Shown here piece by piece: positions 1-12,069 of a stretch of DNA of 64,000 nt. Position 1 is the stretch's first letter; every line of letters begins with the position of its first letter. Both the position numbers and the translations under genes were made by a program. Location of the stretch: NCBI RefSeq assembly GCF_013167895.1, contig NZ_BLWC01000001.1:1364001-1428000 (forward strand), in the 5' to 3' direction. The DNA comes from Streptomyces fulvorobeus (GTDB lineage Bacteria > Actinomycetota > Actinomycetes > Streptomycetales > Streptomycetaceae). The notes below the pieces were generated by a model. The model saw only the letters and a program-made list of their open reading frames with translations, was not told where the DNA came from and did not search any database.

Positions 1-2705
1 GCGGCGGACTCCCAGTCCGGGCCCACACCGACCGAGACGTCCAGCGGGGCACGGAGCTCGACCGCCGTCGACATCTCGTGGCGCAGGATCTGCTCGACCC
101 GCTCCCGCTCGCCCTCGGCGATCTCCAGGACGATTTCGTCATGGACCTGGAGCAGCATCCGCGTCTCCAGCTTCGCCTCGCTCAGGGCCCGGTCCACCTG
201 GAGCATCGCGACCTTGACGATGTCGGCCGCCGTGCCCTGGATGGGGGCGTTGAGCGCCATCCGCTCAGCCGTCTCACGGCGCTGGCGGTTGTCGCTGTTG
301 AGGTCGGGGAGGTAACGGCGGCGCCCGAAGACCGTCTCCGTGTACCCGGTGGCGCGGGCCTCCTCGACGACACGGTGCAGATAGTCGCGGACTCCACCGA
401 AGCGCTCGAAGTAGGTGTCCATCAGACCGCGTGCCTCACCGGCCTCGATGTTCAGCTGCTGGGAGAGCCCGAACGCGGAGAGCCCGTAGGCCAGGCCGTA
501 CGACATGGCCTTGATCTTGCGGCGCATCTCGGGGTCGACGGCGGACTTGTCGACACCGAAGACCTGGGAGGCGACCGTGGTGTGCAGGTCCTCGCCCGAG
601 GTGAACGCCTCGATCAGACCCGCGTCCTCGGACAGGTGGGCCATCACCCGCAGTTCGATCTGACTGTAGTCGGCCGTCATCAGCGACTCGAAGCCCTCGC
701 CGACGACGAAGCCGCGGCGGATCGCCCGGCCCTCGTCGGTACGGACCGGGATGTTCTGGAGGTTCGGGTCGGTGGAGGACAGCCGTCCGGTCGCCGCGAC
801 GGTCTGGTTGTACGTGGTGTGGATCCGGCCGTCCCCCCCGATCGTCTTGACCAGGCCCTCGACCGTGACCCTGAGCTTCGCCTGCTCCCGGTGGCGCAGC
901 ATGATCACCGGCAGTTCGTGCTCGGTCTGCGCCGCCAGCCAGGCCAGCGCGTCGGCGTCCGTGGTGTAACCGGTCTTGGTCTTCTTCGTCCTGGGCAGGC
1001 CCAGCTCGGCGAAGAGGACCTCCTGGAGCTGCTTGGGCGATCCGAGGTTGAACTCGCGGCCCACCGCGGCGTGCGCCTCCTTCACCGCCTGCTGCACGGC
1101 CCCGGCGAACTGCTGCTCCATGCCTTCCAGGTGCGCCCGGTCGGCGGCGATGCCGTGCCGCTCCAGCCGGGCCAGGAGGATCGAGGTGGGCAGCTCCATG
1201 TCGTGCAGCAGCTCCAGGGCGCCGACCTCCTTGAGCCGCGCCGTGAACGCGTCACCGAGGTCGAGGATCGCGCGGGCCTGCGCCATCAGGGCGTCGGCCT
1301 CGGCCTGGTCGTCCGCGCCGAACGCCAGCTGCCCGTCCCCAGCGGCGGCGGGAGCCAGCTCACGGCCGAGGTACTCCACGGCCAGCGCGTCCAGCGCGAA
1401 GGAGCGGCGGCCCGGCTTGACCAGATAGGCGGCGAGCGCGGTGTCCATGGCGACACCCTCGATGTGCCAGCCCTGGTCCGGGAAGACCCGCATGGCGCTC
1501 TTCGCGTTGTGCATGACCTTCGGCCGCGCCGGGTCGGCGACCCAGGCGGCGAACGCCCGCTCGTCGGCCTCGTCCAGCTGCGTCGGGTCGATCCAGGCGG
1601 CGGCCCCGTCCGCGGCGGCGAGCGCGATCTCCGTGACGGTGCCCGTGCCCAGGAACCAGGTGTCCACCGTGGCCACCCCGAGCGGCTGCCCGCCGTGGGC
1701 CTCCAGCCAGGGGGCCACCGCTCCCGCGCCCAGCACCGCGCCGTCCAGCTCGACACCCGCGGCGGGCGCCGGACCCTCGTCCTCCACGGCCCCCGGGTCC
1801 ACGGCGAGCAGCCGCTCGCGCAGGCTCGGGTTGCGGATCTCCAGCACGTCCAGCACCCCGGTCACCGCCGTACGGTCGTACGCGGCGCGCTCCAGATCCT
1901 GCGGAGTCTTCGGCAGCGCCACGTCACGGACCATCTCGGTCAGCCGGCGGTTCAGCTTCACCGCGTCCAGGTGATCGCGGAAGTTCTGACCCGCCTTGCC
2001 CTTGACCTCATCGGCCCGCGCCACCAGCTCGTCGAACGAACCGAACTGGTTGATCCACTTCGCGGCCGTCTTCTCCCCCACACCCGGGATGCCCGGCAGG
2101 TTGTCCGACGGGTCACCGCGCAGCGCGGCGAAGTCCGGATACTGCTGAGGCGTGAGCCCGTACTTCTCCTCGACCTTCGCCGGAGTGAACCGCGTCAGCT
2201 CGGAGACGCCCTTGGTCGGGTACAGCACGGTCACGTTCTGCGAGATCAGCTGGAACGAGTCCCGGTCACCCGTGACGATCAGCACCTCAAAACCCGCCGC
2301 CTCGGCCTGCGTGGCCAGCGTCGCGATGACGTCGTCCGCCTCGAAGCCGTCGATCGCGAACCGGTCGGCCCGCATCGCGTCCAGCAGCTCACCGATCAGC
2401 TCCACCTGCCCCTTGAACTCGTCGGGCGTCTTGGAGCGGTTCGCCTTGTACTCCGGGAACTCCTGAGCACGCCAGGTCTTGCGGGACACGTCGAACGCCA
2501 CCGCGAAGTGCGTGGGCGCCTCGTCGCGCAGCGTGTTCGCCAGCATCGACGCGAAGCCGTACACGGCGTTCGTCGGCTGTCCCGCCCCCGTCGTGAAATT
2601 CTCCGCGGGCAGCGCGAAGAACGCCCGGTACGCCAGGGAGTGCCCGTCCATCAGGAGCAGGCGCGGTCGGTTGTCTGCCGTCTTCTTCGATGCCGTCTCA
2701 GCCAC
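1..2705 (-). CDS. polA: DNA polymerase I (3' end beyond the window)
   Basis: DNA polymerase I fills gaps and removes RNA primers during replication and repair. The GTG start at 2703-2705 follows an AGGATC-like ribosome site, and the frame stays open to base 1. About 901 codons are present, ending in VGVGPDWES, so only the last residue or so is missing. The N-terminal 5'-nuclease domain begins with LLLMDGHSLAYRAFFALP. The polymerase domain shows motif A (DYSQIELR, near base 650), motif B (RRKIKAMSYGLAYG, near 500) and motif C (VHDEIV). The middle domain lacks a recognisable DxE exonuclease motif, as is usual for actinobacterial Pol I, so proofreading is probably absent. The motif B position equivalent to Taq F667 is tyrosine. 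Confidence 0.96.
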   Translation of the reverse strand, partial: MAETASKKTADNRPRLLLMDGHSLAYRAFFALPAENFTTGAGQPTNAVYGFASMLANTLRDEAPTHFAVAFDVSRKTWRAQEFPEYKANRSKTPDEFKGQVELIGELLDAMRADRFAIDGFEADDVIATLATQAEAAGFEVLIVTGDRDSFQLISQNVTVLYPTKGVSELTRFTPAKVEEKYGLTPQQYPDFAALRGDPSDNLPGIPGVGEKTAAKWINQFGSFDELVARADEVKGKAGQNFRDHLDAVKLNRRLTEMVRDVALPKTPQDLERAAYDRTAVTGVLDVLEIRNPSLRERLLAVDPGAVEDEGPAPAAGVELDGAVLGAGAVAPWLEAHGGQPLGVATVDTWFLGTGTVTEIALAAADGAAAWIDPTQLDEADERAFAAWVADPARPKVMHNAKSAMRVFPDQGWHIEGVAMDTALAAYLVKPGRRSFALDALAVEYLGRELAPAAAGDGQLAFGADDQAEADALMAQARAILDLGDAFTARLKEVGALELLHDMELPTSILLARLERHGIAADRAHLEGMEQQFAGAVQQAVKEAHAAVGREFNLGSPKQLQEVLFAELGLPRTKKTKTGYTTDADALAWLAAQTEHELPVIMLRHREQAKLRVTVEGLVKTIGGDGRIHTTYNQTVAATGRLSSTDPNLQNIPVRTDEGRAIRRGFVVGEGFESLMTADYSQIELRVMAHLSEDAGLIEAFTSGEDLHTTVASQVFGVDKSAVDPEMRRKIKAMSYGLAYGLSAFGLSQQLNIEAGEARGLMDTYFERFGGVRDYLHRVVEEARATGYTETVFGRRRYLPDLNSDNRQRRETAERMALNAPIQGTAADIVKVAMLQVDRALSEAKLETRMLLQVHDEIVLEIAEGERERVEQILRHEMSTAVELRAPLDVSVGVGPDWESA

Positions 2706-2871
2706 AGCACCGATCCTGCCACGGCCCACCGACAATCCGGACCGGGAACGGCGCCCCACGCCGCCGCACCCGGTCCTGTCGGTGGCACGTGACAGGATCG
2801 AGAGCAGGAACACCCACAGGCGAAACCGGGCGGGCTCGCCAGCGGCCCGCGCAGGCGCGAAGGGAAGCACC

Positions 2872-5145
<2,274 letters not shown>

Positions 5146-5257
5146 GACGCATTCGGTGACCGGGCTCGCCCCCGCCATCCACTAAGCGTCCGCTCAGCTG
5201 TCTGATAAGAACAGTGCACACAGCAGTGAACCCGCGCAGACGATCGGAGCCGGACCC

Positions 5258-5728
5258 ATGGGCGAGCACACCACACCCACGTTCCCCCAGGAGATCATCG
5301 ACGAGTACGCGGCACTCGGCGCCGACCTCCCCGCCCTCTTCTCCGCCGGACACCTCGGAGAGCGCATGGGCGTCACCATCGTCGAGGCGTCCCCTGACCG
5401 CGTCGTGGGCACGATGCCCGTCGAGGGCAATACCCAGCCCTACGGACTCCTCCACGGCGGCGCCTCGGCCGTCCTCGCCGAGACCCTCGGCTCCATCGGC
5501 TCCATGCTCCACGGCGGCACCTCCAAGCTCGCCGTCGGCGTCGACCTGAACTGCACCCACCACCGGGGCGTACGCAGCGGCCTCGTGACCGGTGTCGCCA
5601 CCCCCGTCCACCGCGGCCGCACCACCGCCACGTACGAGATCGTCATCACCGACGAACAGGACAAGCGGGTCTGCACCGCCCGCCTCACCTGCCTCCTCCG
5701 TGACGCACCCCAGCCCACCGCCGGCTAG
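5258..5728 (+). CDS. PaaI-family hotdog thioesterase
   Basis: This is a 156-residue single-domain hotdog-fold acyl-CoA thioesterase of the PaaI/YdiI type. The signature GLLHGGASAVLAETLGS sits near residues 66-82, where the HGG turn and the following helix hold the active site. The later strand VDLNCTHHRGV is also typical. It would hydrolyse aryl- or acyl-CoA thioesters in the cytoplasm. It follows the molybdopterin enzyme by 112 bp in the same direction and is followed by a terminator hairpin, so the two may be co-transcribed. The substrate cannot be read from sequence. Confidence 0.88.
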   Translation: MGEHTTPTFPQEIIDEYAALGADLPALFSAGHLGERMGVTIVEASPDRVVGTMPVEGNTQPYGLLHGGASAVLAETLGSIGSMLHGGTSKLAVGVDLNCTHHRGVRSGLVTGVATPVHRGRTTATYEIVITDEQDKRVCTARLTCLLRDAPQPTAG

Positions 5729-5750
5729 CCCACAGCGGCCCGCACACCCC

Positions 5751-5790
5751 CTGCCCGGCCCGGAACGCACCACGCATTCCGGCCGGGCAG
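5751..5790 (+). terminator. Hairpin terminator after the thioesterase gene
   Basis: The left arm CTGCCCGGCCCGGAA (5751-5765) pairs with TTCCGGCCGGGCAG (5777-5790) with a single bulged C. There is no T-tract, which is usual for Streptomyces terminators. It lies 22 bp after the thioesterase stop codon. Confidence 0.7.
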
Positions 5791-6318
5791 CCCCATATCC
5801 CCACCGCCGGAACTCCGTTGACCAGCGGACTCCGTCAACTCCCTTGACCCCACACCCTCCGCCATGAGGCACTCATCAGCCACGGGCACGATAGCGGCCG
5901 GATACACCTTTCCCGATGTCACACTGCGTAACACACGCGCAAGGAGAGGGCCGCACCCGGGGCGCGGCCCCGGACCCGGGGGCCGGCGCGACACGCCCTC
6001 ACGCACCCCCGAACGCGACAGCACCAAGATCGCTTCAAGCGCCTTAGCAGAGCTGCGCGTTCTCACCATGCGGTCACTTCCGCACCCAGCGATAAAACCG
6101 CACATGTCCACACAGTCACCTCAAGCCTTCCTCAAGGGCATAACAAGACAGTCACATCCTGCCGCTGCCCGTCCCGCACCCCCGGCCCTGCCCTTAGAGT
6201 CACGGCCAGTCACCGCGCCGCCGGGCGCGTCTGCTGCACCGCCTGCACGACCCAGTACGGCCCGGCGATCGTCACGGCACCTCAGCAGAGGAGGCCGCGC
6301 CAGGAAAGGACCTCTTTC
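5791..6318 (+). promoter_or_regulatory. Upstream region of the branched-chain ABC operon with repeated GTCAC words
   Basis: This gene-free stretch of about 530 bp precedes the ABC transporter operon. The word GTCAC occurs seven times in the same orientation, at 5918, 6073, 6115, 6151, 6199, 6209 and 6270, plus one GTAAC at 5928. Composition alone predicts about one or fewer on this strand. A GC-rich potential hairpin covers roughly 5946-5984. I see no convincing TTGACA/TANNNT promoter pair. The repeats could bind a regulator, since GTNAC is also the GlnR half-site, but GaAAC partners are not evident, so the regulator is unknown. Confidence 0.4.
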
Positions 6319-7542
6319 GTGCGACACCGTTCTTTGCTCATACTCACCGCAGTGCTCACCACCGGAGCACTCACACTCACCGCCTGCGGGTCGCGCGAGG
6401 ACGACAAGAAGAGCAGCGGCGGCGGCGAGACCCAGACCGTCGTCATCGGCGTCGACGCCCCCCTGACCGGCGACCTCTCCGCCCTCGGCCTCGGCATCAA
6501 GAACTCCGCCGACCTCGCCGCCAAGACGGCGAACAAGGAGAAGACGGTCCCGGGCATCAAGTTCGAGATCCAGCCGCTCGACGACCAGGCGCAGCCCTCC
6601 GTCGGCCAGCAGAACGCCCAGAAGTTCATCGGCAACAAGGACCTCCTCGGCGTCGTCGGCCCGCTGAACTCCGGCGTCTCGCAGTCGATGCAGAAGCCCC
6701 TCAACGACGCCAGCCTCACCCAGGTCTCCCCCGCCAACACCGGCACCGAATTGACCCAGGGCAACGACTGGAAGACCGGCGACAAGAAGCGTCCGTACAA
6801 GACGTACTTCCGGACCGCCACCACCGACGCCATCCAGGGTGCCTTCGCGGCGAACTACCTCTTCAAGACCGCGAAGATCAAGGACGTCTACCTCATCGAC
6901 GACCAGAAGCCCTACGGCGCCGGTCTCGCCGCCTCCTTCAAGACGACGTTCACCGGGCTCGGCGGCAAGATCGTCGGCGCCGACCACATCAACCCCGACG
7001 ACCGCGACTTCAACTCGATCGTCACCAAGATCAAGGGCTCCAAGGCCAAGGCCGTCTACTACGGTGGCGAGTACCCCGCCGGCGCACCCCTCAGCCAGCA
7101 GCTCAAGGACAGCGTGAAGATCCCGCTCATGGGCGGCGACGGCATGTACAGCGCCGACTTCATCGAGCTGAACAAGAAGGCCCAGGGCGACATCGCCACC
7201 TCCGTCGGCAAGCCCGTCGAAGAGCTCGAGTCCGCCAAGAAGTTCATCGCGGACTACAAGACCGCCGGCTACAAGGACGCCTACGAGGCATACGGCGGCG
7301 GCACCTACGACGCCACCTGGGCGATCATCGAAGCCGTCAAGGCCGTAGTCGCCGAGAACGACGGCAAGCTCCCCGAGGACGCCCGCGCCAAGGTCCTCGA
7401 CGCGATGAGCAAGGTCCAGTTCGAAGGCGTCACCGGCCCCGTCTCCTTCGACGAGTACGGCGACACCACCAACACCATGATGACCGCCTACCAGGTCGAC
7501 GGCGGCAAGTGGGTCTCCAAGTTCAGCGAGGCCGTCAAGTAA
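6319..7542 (+). CDS. Branched-chain amino-acid ABC transporter, substrate-binding lipoprotein
   Basis: This 407-residue LivJ/LivK-type periplasmic-binding-fold protein (peripla_BP_6) captures the substrate outside the membrane. The GTG at 6319 follows a clear AGGAAAGGA site at 6302-6310. A signal peptide with lipobox LTAC places the lipidated cysteine near residue 23, followed by a charged Ser/Gly-rich linker. The binding fold starts at VVIGVDAPLTGDLS. It heads a five-gene importer operon and is separated from the first permease by a strong hairpin, which may give the binding protein higher expression. Leu/Ile/Val is inferred from family; related systems also take other amino acids or urea. 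Confidence 0.92.
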   Translation: MRHRSLLILTAVLTTGALTLTACGSREDDKKSSGGGETQTVVIGVDAPLTGDLSALGLGIKNSADLAAKTANKEKTVPGIKFEIQPLDDQAQPSVGQQNAQKFIGNKDLLGVVGPLNSGVSQSMQKPLNDASLTQVSPANTGTELTQGNDWKTGDKKRPYKTYFRTATTDAIQGAFAANYLFKTAKIKDVYLIDDQKPYGAGLAASFKTTFTGLGGKIVGADHINPDDRDFNSIVTKIKGSKAKAVYYGGEYPAGAPLSQQLKDSVKIPLMGGDGMYSADFIELNKKAQGDIATSVGKPVEELESAKKFIADYKTAGYKDAYEAYGGGTYDATWAIIEAVKAVVAENDGKLPEDARAKVLDAMSKVQFEGVTGPVSFDEYGDTTNTMMTAYQVDGGKWVSKFSEAVK

Positions 7543-7577
7543 GTCCCCAGGGGCTCCCGGCCGCACCAACCAACCAG

Positions 7578-7612
7578 ACCGCGCGGGAGCGCTACGAGCG
7601 CTCCCGCGCGGT
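7578..7612 (+). terminator. 16-bp perfect hairpin between the binding-protein gene and livH
   Basis: ACCGCGCGGGAGCGCT (7578-7593) and its exact complement (7597-7612) flank a 3-nt loop. It lies inside the transporter operon, so it probably works as a partial terminator or as a 3'-end stabiliser of the binding-protein message. Confidence 0.75.
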
Positions 7613-7645
7613 GCCATATCCGAACCACTCCACGGAGGCCCTGCG

Positions 7646-8575
7646 GTGAACGAACTGCCGCAACAGCTGGCCAATGGACTCATCCTCGGCGCGATGTACG
7701 GTCTCATCGCGATCGGTTACACGATGGTCTACGGAATCATCCAGCTCATCAACTTCGCACACGGCGAGATCTTCATGATCGGAGGCTTCGGAGCCCTCAC
7801 GGTCTACCTCGGCCTTCCCTCAGGTCTCTCCCTCATAGCTGCGATACCCCTCATGATCGCCGGCGGCGTCATCGCCGCCGTCGCGATCAGCATGGCCGCT
7901 GAACGCTTCGCCTACCGGCCACTGCGCACAGCACCACGCCTAGCCCCCCTCATCACCGCCATCGGCCTCTCGCTCGCACTCCAGCAAGCAGTGTGGATGT
8001 GGTACCCGAACGCCACGAAGGACCGCTCCTTCCCCCAGTTCGAAGGTGAGGCGTTCGAGGTCTTCGGCGCCAACATCCAGCGCGGCGACCTCTTCGTCCT
8101 CGTCGTCGCACCCCTCTGCATGATCGCCCTCGGCCTCTTCGTCTCCAAGACCCGCGCAGGCCGCGGCATGCAGGCCACCTCACAGGACCCCGACACCGCC
8201 AAGCTCATGGGAATCAACACCGACCGCATCATCGTCATGGCCTTCGCCATCGGTGCCGCGTTCGCCGCCGTCGCCGCCGTCGCCTACGGGCTCAAGAACG
8301 GCCAGATCGGCTTCCGCATGGGCTTCATCATGGGGCTCAAAGCATTCACCGCAGCCGTACTCGGCGGCATCGGCAACATCTACGGCGCCATGCTCGGCGG
8401 CGTCGTACTCGGCGTCGCCGAATCACTCGCCACCGGCTACATGAGCGAGGTCCCCGGCATGGAACTCTTCGGCGGCGGCGCCTGGAAGGACGTGTGGGCC
8501 TTCGCCCTCCTCATCCTCGTCCTGCTCATCAGGCCCCAGGGCCTGCTGGGCGAACGCGTCGCGGACAGGGCGTGA
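7646..8575 (+). CDS. livH: Branched-chain amino-acid ABC transporter permease (LivH type)
   Basis: This 309-residue integral membrane permease has about eight hydrophobic segments. It starts at a GTG preceded by CGGAGG. The N-terminal stretch NGLILGAMYGLIAIGYTMVY and the HGEIFMIGGFGA motif are hallmarks of the LivH subfamily. The cytoplasmic coupling loop near residue 170 contains the AGRGMQATSQDPDTAKLMGI element that contacts the ATPases. It pairs with the LivM permease, which begins 5 bp after its stop codon. Confidence 0.93.
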   Translation: MNELPQQLANGLILGAMYGLIAIGYTMVYGIIQLINFAHGEIFMIGGFGALTVYLGLPSGLSLIAAIPLMIAGGVIAAVAISMAAERFAYRPLRTAPRLAPLITAIGLSLALQQAVWMWYPNATKDRSFPQFEGEAFEVFGANIQRGDLFVLVVAPLCMIALGLFVSKTRAGRGMQATSQDPDTAKLMGINTDRIIVMAFAIGAAFAAVAAVAYGLKNGQIGFRMGFIMGLKAFTAAVLGGIGNIYGAMLGGVVLGVAESLATGYMSEVPGMELFGGGAWKDVWAFALLILVLLIRPQGLLGERVADRA

Positions 8576-8580
8576 TACCG

Positions 8581-10362
8581 ATGACCACCCAGAACGCCCC
8601 GGCCTTCCTCGCCCTGCCCACCGCGGCCGCCCGCCCCGCCACCACCGCCGGCGCCGCCATCGCACTCGTCGGCACCTTCCTCGCCTGGACCTGGACCGAC
8701 GAATTCCCCGGCGACCTCACCGTCACCGGCTACCCCGGCGGCCTCCAGGTCCTCGCCCTCATCGGCGCGGCCCTCACCCTGCTCTTCGCACTCTCCGGAT
8801 ACGGCATCAAGGGACTGCGCTGGCTCACCCCAGGCGGCACCAACAGCCCCACCCGGCTCCTCGCCCTCGGCACCCTCGGCGTCGTCGGCTACTCCATCGG
8901 CGCCATCACCGTGAAACTCGGCGGCATCGTCAACCTGGAACCCGGAGCCTGGATCAGCGCCACCGGCGCACTCATCGCCGTCATCGCCTCCCTCGGCCTC
9001 CCCAACGACCTGCCCGCCGACCCGGACAGCTCACCCAACCCCTGGAACCGATTCCGCGACAGCCTGCGCGCACCCACCCCCGACCGCGCCAAGGAACTCC
9101 CCGCCTGGGCCGAGATCCTGATCATCGCCGGCGCCTTCGGCATCGGGCTGTACGTCTTCACCTACGGCATCGACACCGAATACGCCGAACTCTTCATCGG
9201 CTTCATGATCACCGTCGCCTTCGGCTTCACCGCCGTCAGCCGCGCCGGACTCATCGCCCGCATCACCGCACTCACCACCAAACACCGCAACGTCACCCTC
9301 ACCGCCGCACTCGTCGCGGCGTTCTGCTTCCCCTTCACCCAGCAGAACGAGGAATACGCCCTCATCGGCGCGAACATCCTCATCTTCGCGACCGTCGCAC
9401 TCGGCCTCAACGTCGTCGTCGGCCTCGCCGGCCTCCTCGACCTCGGATACGTCGCCTTCCTCGGCGTCGGCGCCTACGCCGCCGCCCTGGTCTCCGGCTC
9501 CCCGCTGTCACCCATCGGCGTCCAGTTCCCCTTCTGGGCCGCCGTCCTCACCGGCGCCGCAGCCTCACTCGTCTTCGGCGTCATCATCGGCGCCCCGACA
9601 CTCCGGCTGCGCGGCGACTACCTCGCCATCGTCACCCTCGGCTTCGGAGAGATCTTCCGGCTCACCGTCAACGCCCTCAACGGCGTCAGCGGCCCCGACC
9701 TCACCAACGGCTCCCAGGGCATCCCCAGCATCCCCGACCTCAACATCCTCGGATTCGACTTCGGGATCAGCCACGACATCGGCGGCTTCACCCTCGGCAG
9801 ATCAGCCAACTACTACCTGCTGATGCTCCTCTTCACCGGCGTCGTCGTCATGGTGTTCCGCCGCTCCAACGAATCCCGCATCGGCCGCGCCTGGGTCGCC
9901 ATCCGCGAAGACGAAACCGCCGCCACCGCCATGGGCATCAACGCCTTCCGGCTCAAGCTGCTCGCCTTCGCACTCGGCGCCACCCTCGCCGGACTCGCCG
10001 GAACCGTACAGGCGCACGTCTCCTACACGGTCACCCCCGAGCAGTACCAGTTCGCCGGCTCCGTACCGCCCAACTCCGCGTTCCTCCTCGCCGCCGTCAT
10101 CCTCGGCGGCATGGGAACCCTCAGCGGCCCCCTCGTCGGCGCCGCACTGCTCTACCTGATCCCGGCCAAACTGCAGTTCATGCAGGACTACCAGCTCTTC
10201 CTCTTCGGACTCGCACTCATCCTCCTGATGCGCTTCCGCCCCGAGGGCCTGGTCGCCGACCGCAGGAAGCAACTCGAATTCCACGAGACCGGCCAACTCG
10301 ACGTACCACCGGACGAACCACTCACCGACACGGCCGCCGGAACCACGAAGGCGGGGGCGTGA
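8581..10362 (+). CDS. livM: Branched-chain amino-acid ABC transporter permease (LivM type, N-terminally extended)
   Basis: This second permease has 593 residues. Most LivM proteins have 300-450, and here the conserved permease domain begins only near residue 260 (ALGLNVVVGLAGLLDLGYVA). The first 250 residues carry several extra hydrophobic segments joined by a charged linker around residues 143-175. The coupling loop reads RIGRAWVAIREDETAATAMG. ATG 8581 is chosen because it lies just after the livH stop. Its last codons overlap the livG start by 4 bp. Confidence 0.92.
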   Translation: MTTQNAPAFLALPTAAARPATTAGAAIALVGTFLAWTWTDEFPGDLTVTGYPGGLQVLALIGAALTLLFALSGYGIKGLRWLTPGGTNSPTRLLALGTLGVVGYSIGAITVKLGGIVNLEPGAWISATGALIAVIASLGLPNDLPADPDSSPNPWNRFRDSLRAPTPDRAKELPAWAEILIIAGAFGIGLYVFTYGIDTEYAELFIGFMITVAFGFTAVSRAGLIARITALTTKHRNVTLTAALVAAFCFPFTQQNEEYALIGANILIFATVALGLNVVVGLAGLLDLGYVAFLGVGAYAAALVSGSPLSPIGVQFPFWAAVLTGAAASLVFGVIIGAPTLRLRGDYLAIVTLGFGEIFRLTVNALNGVSGPDLTNGSQGIPSIPDLNILGFDFGISHDIGGFTLGRSANYYLLMLLFTGVVVMVFRRSNESRIGRAWVAIREDETAATAMGINAFRLKLLAFALGATLAGLAGTVQAHVSYTVTPEQYQFAGSVPPNSAFLLAAVILGGMGTLSGPLVGAALLYLIPAKLQFMQDYQLFLFGLALILLMRFRPEGLVADRRKQLEFHETGQLDVPPDEPLTDTAAGTTKAGA

Positions 10363-11263
10363 CCGACATGACCAGGACAGCCACGACCACCACCGACACC
10401 GGCACCCCCGTACTCGACGCAAGCGGCGTCACCATGCGCTTCGGCGGACTCACCGCCGTACGCGACGTCGACCTCACCGTCAACGCCGGAGAGATCGTCG
10501 GCCTCATCGGCCCCAACGGCGCCGGAAAAACCACCTTCTTCAACTGCCTCACCGGCCTCTACGTCCCCACCGAGGGCAAGGTCAGCTACAAGGGCACCGT
10601 CCTGCCGCCCAAGCCCCACCTCGTCACCCAGGCAGGCATCGCCCGCACCTTCCAGAACATCAGGCTCTTCGCCAACATGACCGTCCTGGAAAACGTCCTC
10701 GTCGGACGCCACACCAGGACCAAAGAAGGACTCTGGTCCGCGCTCCTGCGCCTCCCCGGCTACAAGAAAGCCGAAAACGCCAGCCGCGCGCGGTGCATGG
10801 AGATCCTGGAGTTCATCGGCCTCCAGGACAAGGCCGACCACCTCGCCCGCAACCTCCCCTACGGAGACCAGCGCAAGCTGGAGATCGCGCGCGCACTCGC
10901 CAGCGACCCCGGACTCCTCCTCCTGGACGAGCCCACCGCAGGCATGAACCCCCAGGAAACCCGCGTCACCGAAGAACTCATCTTCGCCATCCGGGACCAG
11001 GGCATCGCCGTACTCGTCATCGAGCACGACATGCGCTTCATCTTCAACCTGTGCGACCGCGTCACCGTCCTCGTCCAGGGCGAGAAGCTCGTCGAGGGCA
11101 CCGCCGAAGTCGTCCAGGGAGACGAACGCGTCGTCGCCGCCTACCTCGGCACCCCCTTCGAAGGCGCCCCCGGCGCCGACGAGGTCGCCGAAGTCGAAGC
11201 GGCCGAAGCCGAAGCCGGCACCAGCACCACCAAAACCACCACCACCGAGGAGGAGGACACCCG

Positions 11264-11267
<4 letters not shown>
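10359..11267 (+). CDS. livG: Branched-chain amino-acid ABC transporter ATP-binding protein (LivG type)
   Basis: This 302-residue cytoplasmic ATPase energises the importer. Visible motifs are Walker A GPNGAGKTTF (about residues 51-60), the ABC signature-region variant LPYGDQRKLEIARAL and Walker B LLLLDEPTAGMNP followed by VIEHDMRF. A low-complexity acidic and Thr-rich tail of about 40 residues follows the domain. The GTG start overlaps the livM stop as GTGA; an ATG nine bases later is the alternative. Confidence 0.94.
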
Positions 11268-11980
<713 letters not shown>

Positions 11981-12003
11981 GACCCCGCACTCCGGTACTC
12001 GGT

Positions 12004-12056
12004 ACGTGGAGGAGGCCCGCACCCCGATCGATCCGGGGTGCGGGCCTCCTCCACGT
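12004..12056. terminator. Bidirectional terminator between livF and the response-regulator gene
   Basis: A perfect 23-bp inverted repeat (12004-12026 with 12034-12056) encloses a 7-nt loop. It sits between the convergent livF and response-regulator stops and is symmetrical, so it can serve both transcripts. Confidence 0.9.
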
Positions 12057-12069
12057 GGTCCGTACGCGG

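Noticed and set aside
78..2792. A 904-codon open frame opposite polA
   Set aside because: It is the aligned antisense frame of polA, kept open by G/C third positions. Its product is Arg/Leu/Val-rich with no domain.
5864..6466. A 200-codon frame in the gap before the ABC operon
   Set aside because: It has no ribosome site and Pro/Ser/Arg low complexity, and it runs into the binding-protein gene in another frame.
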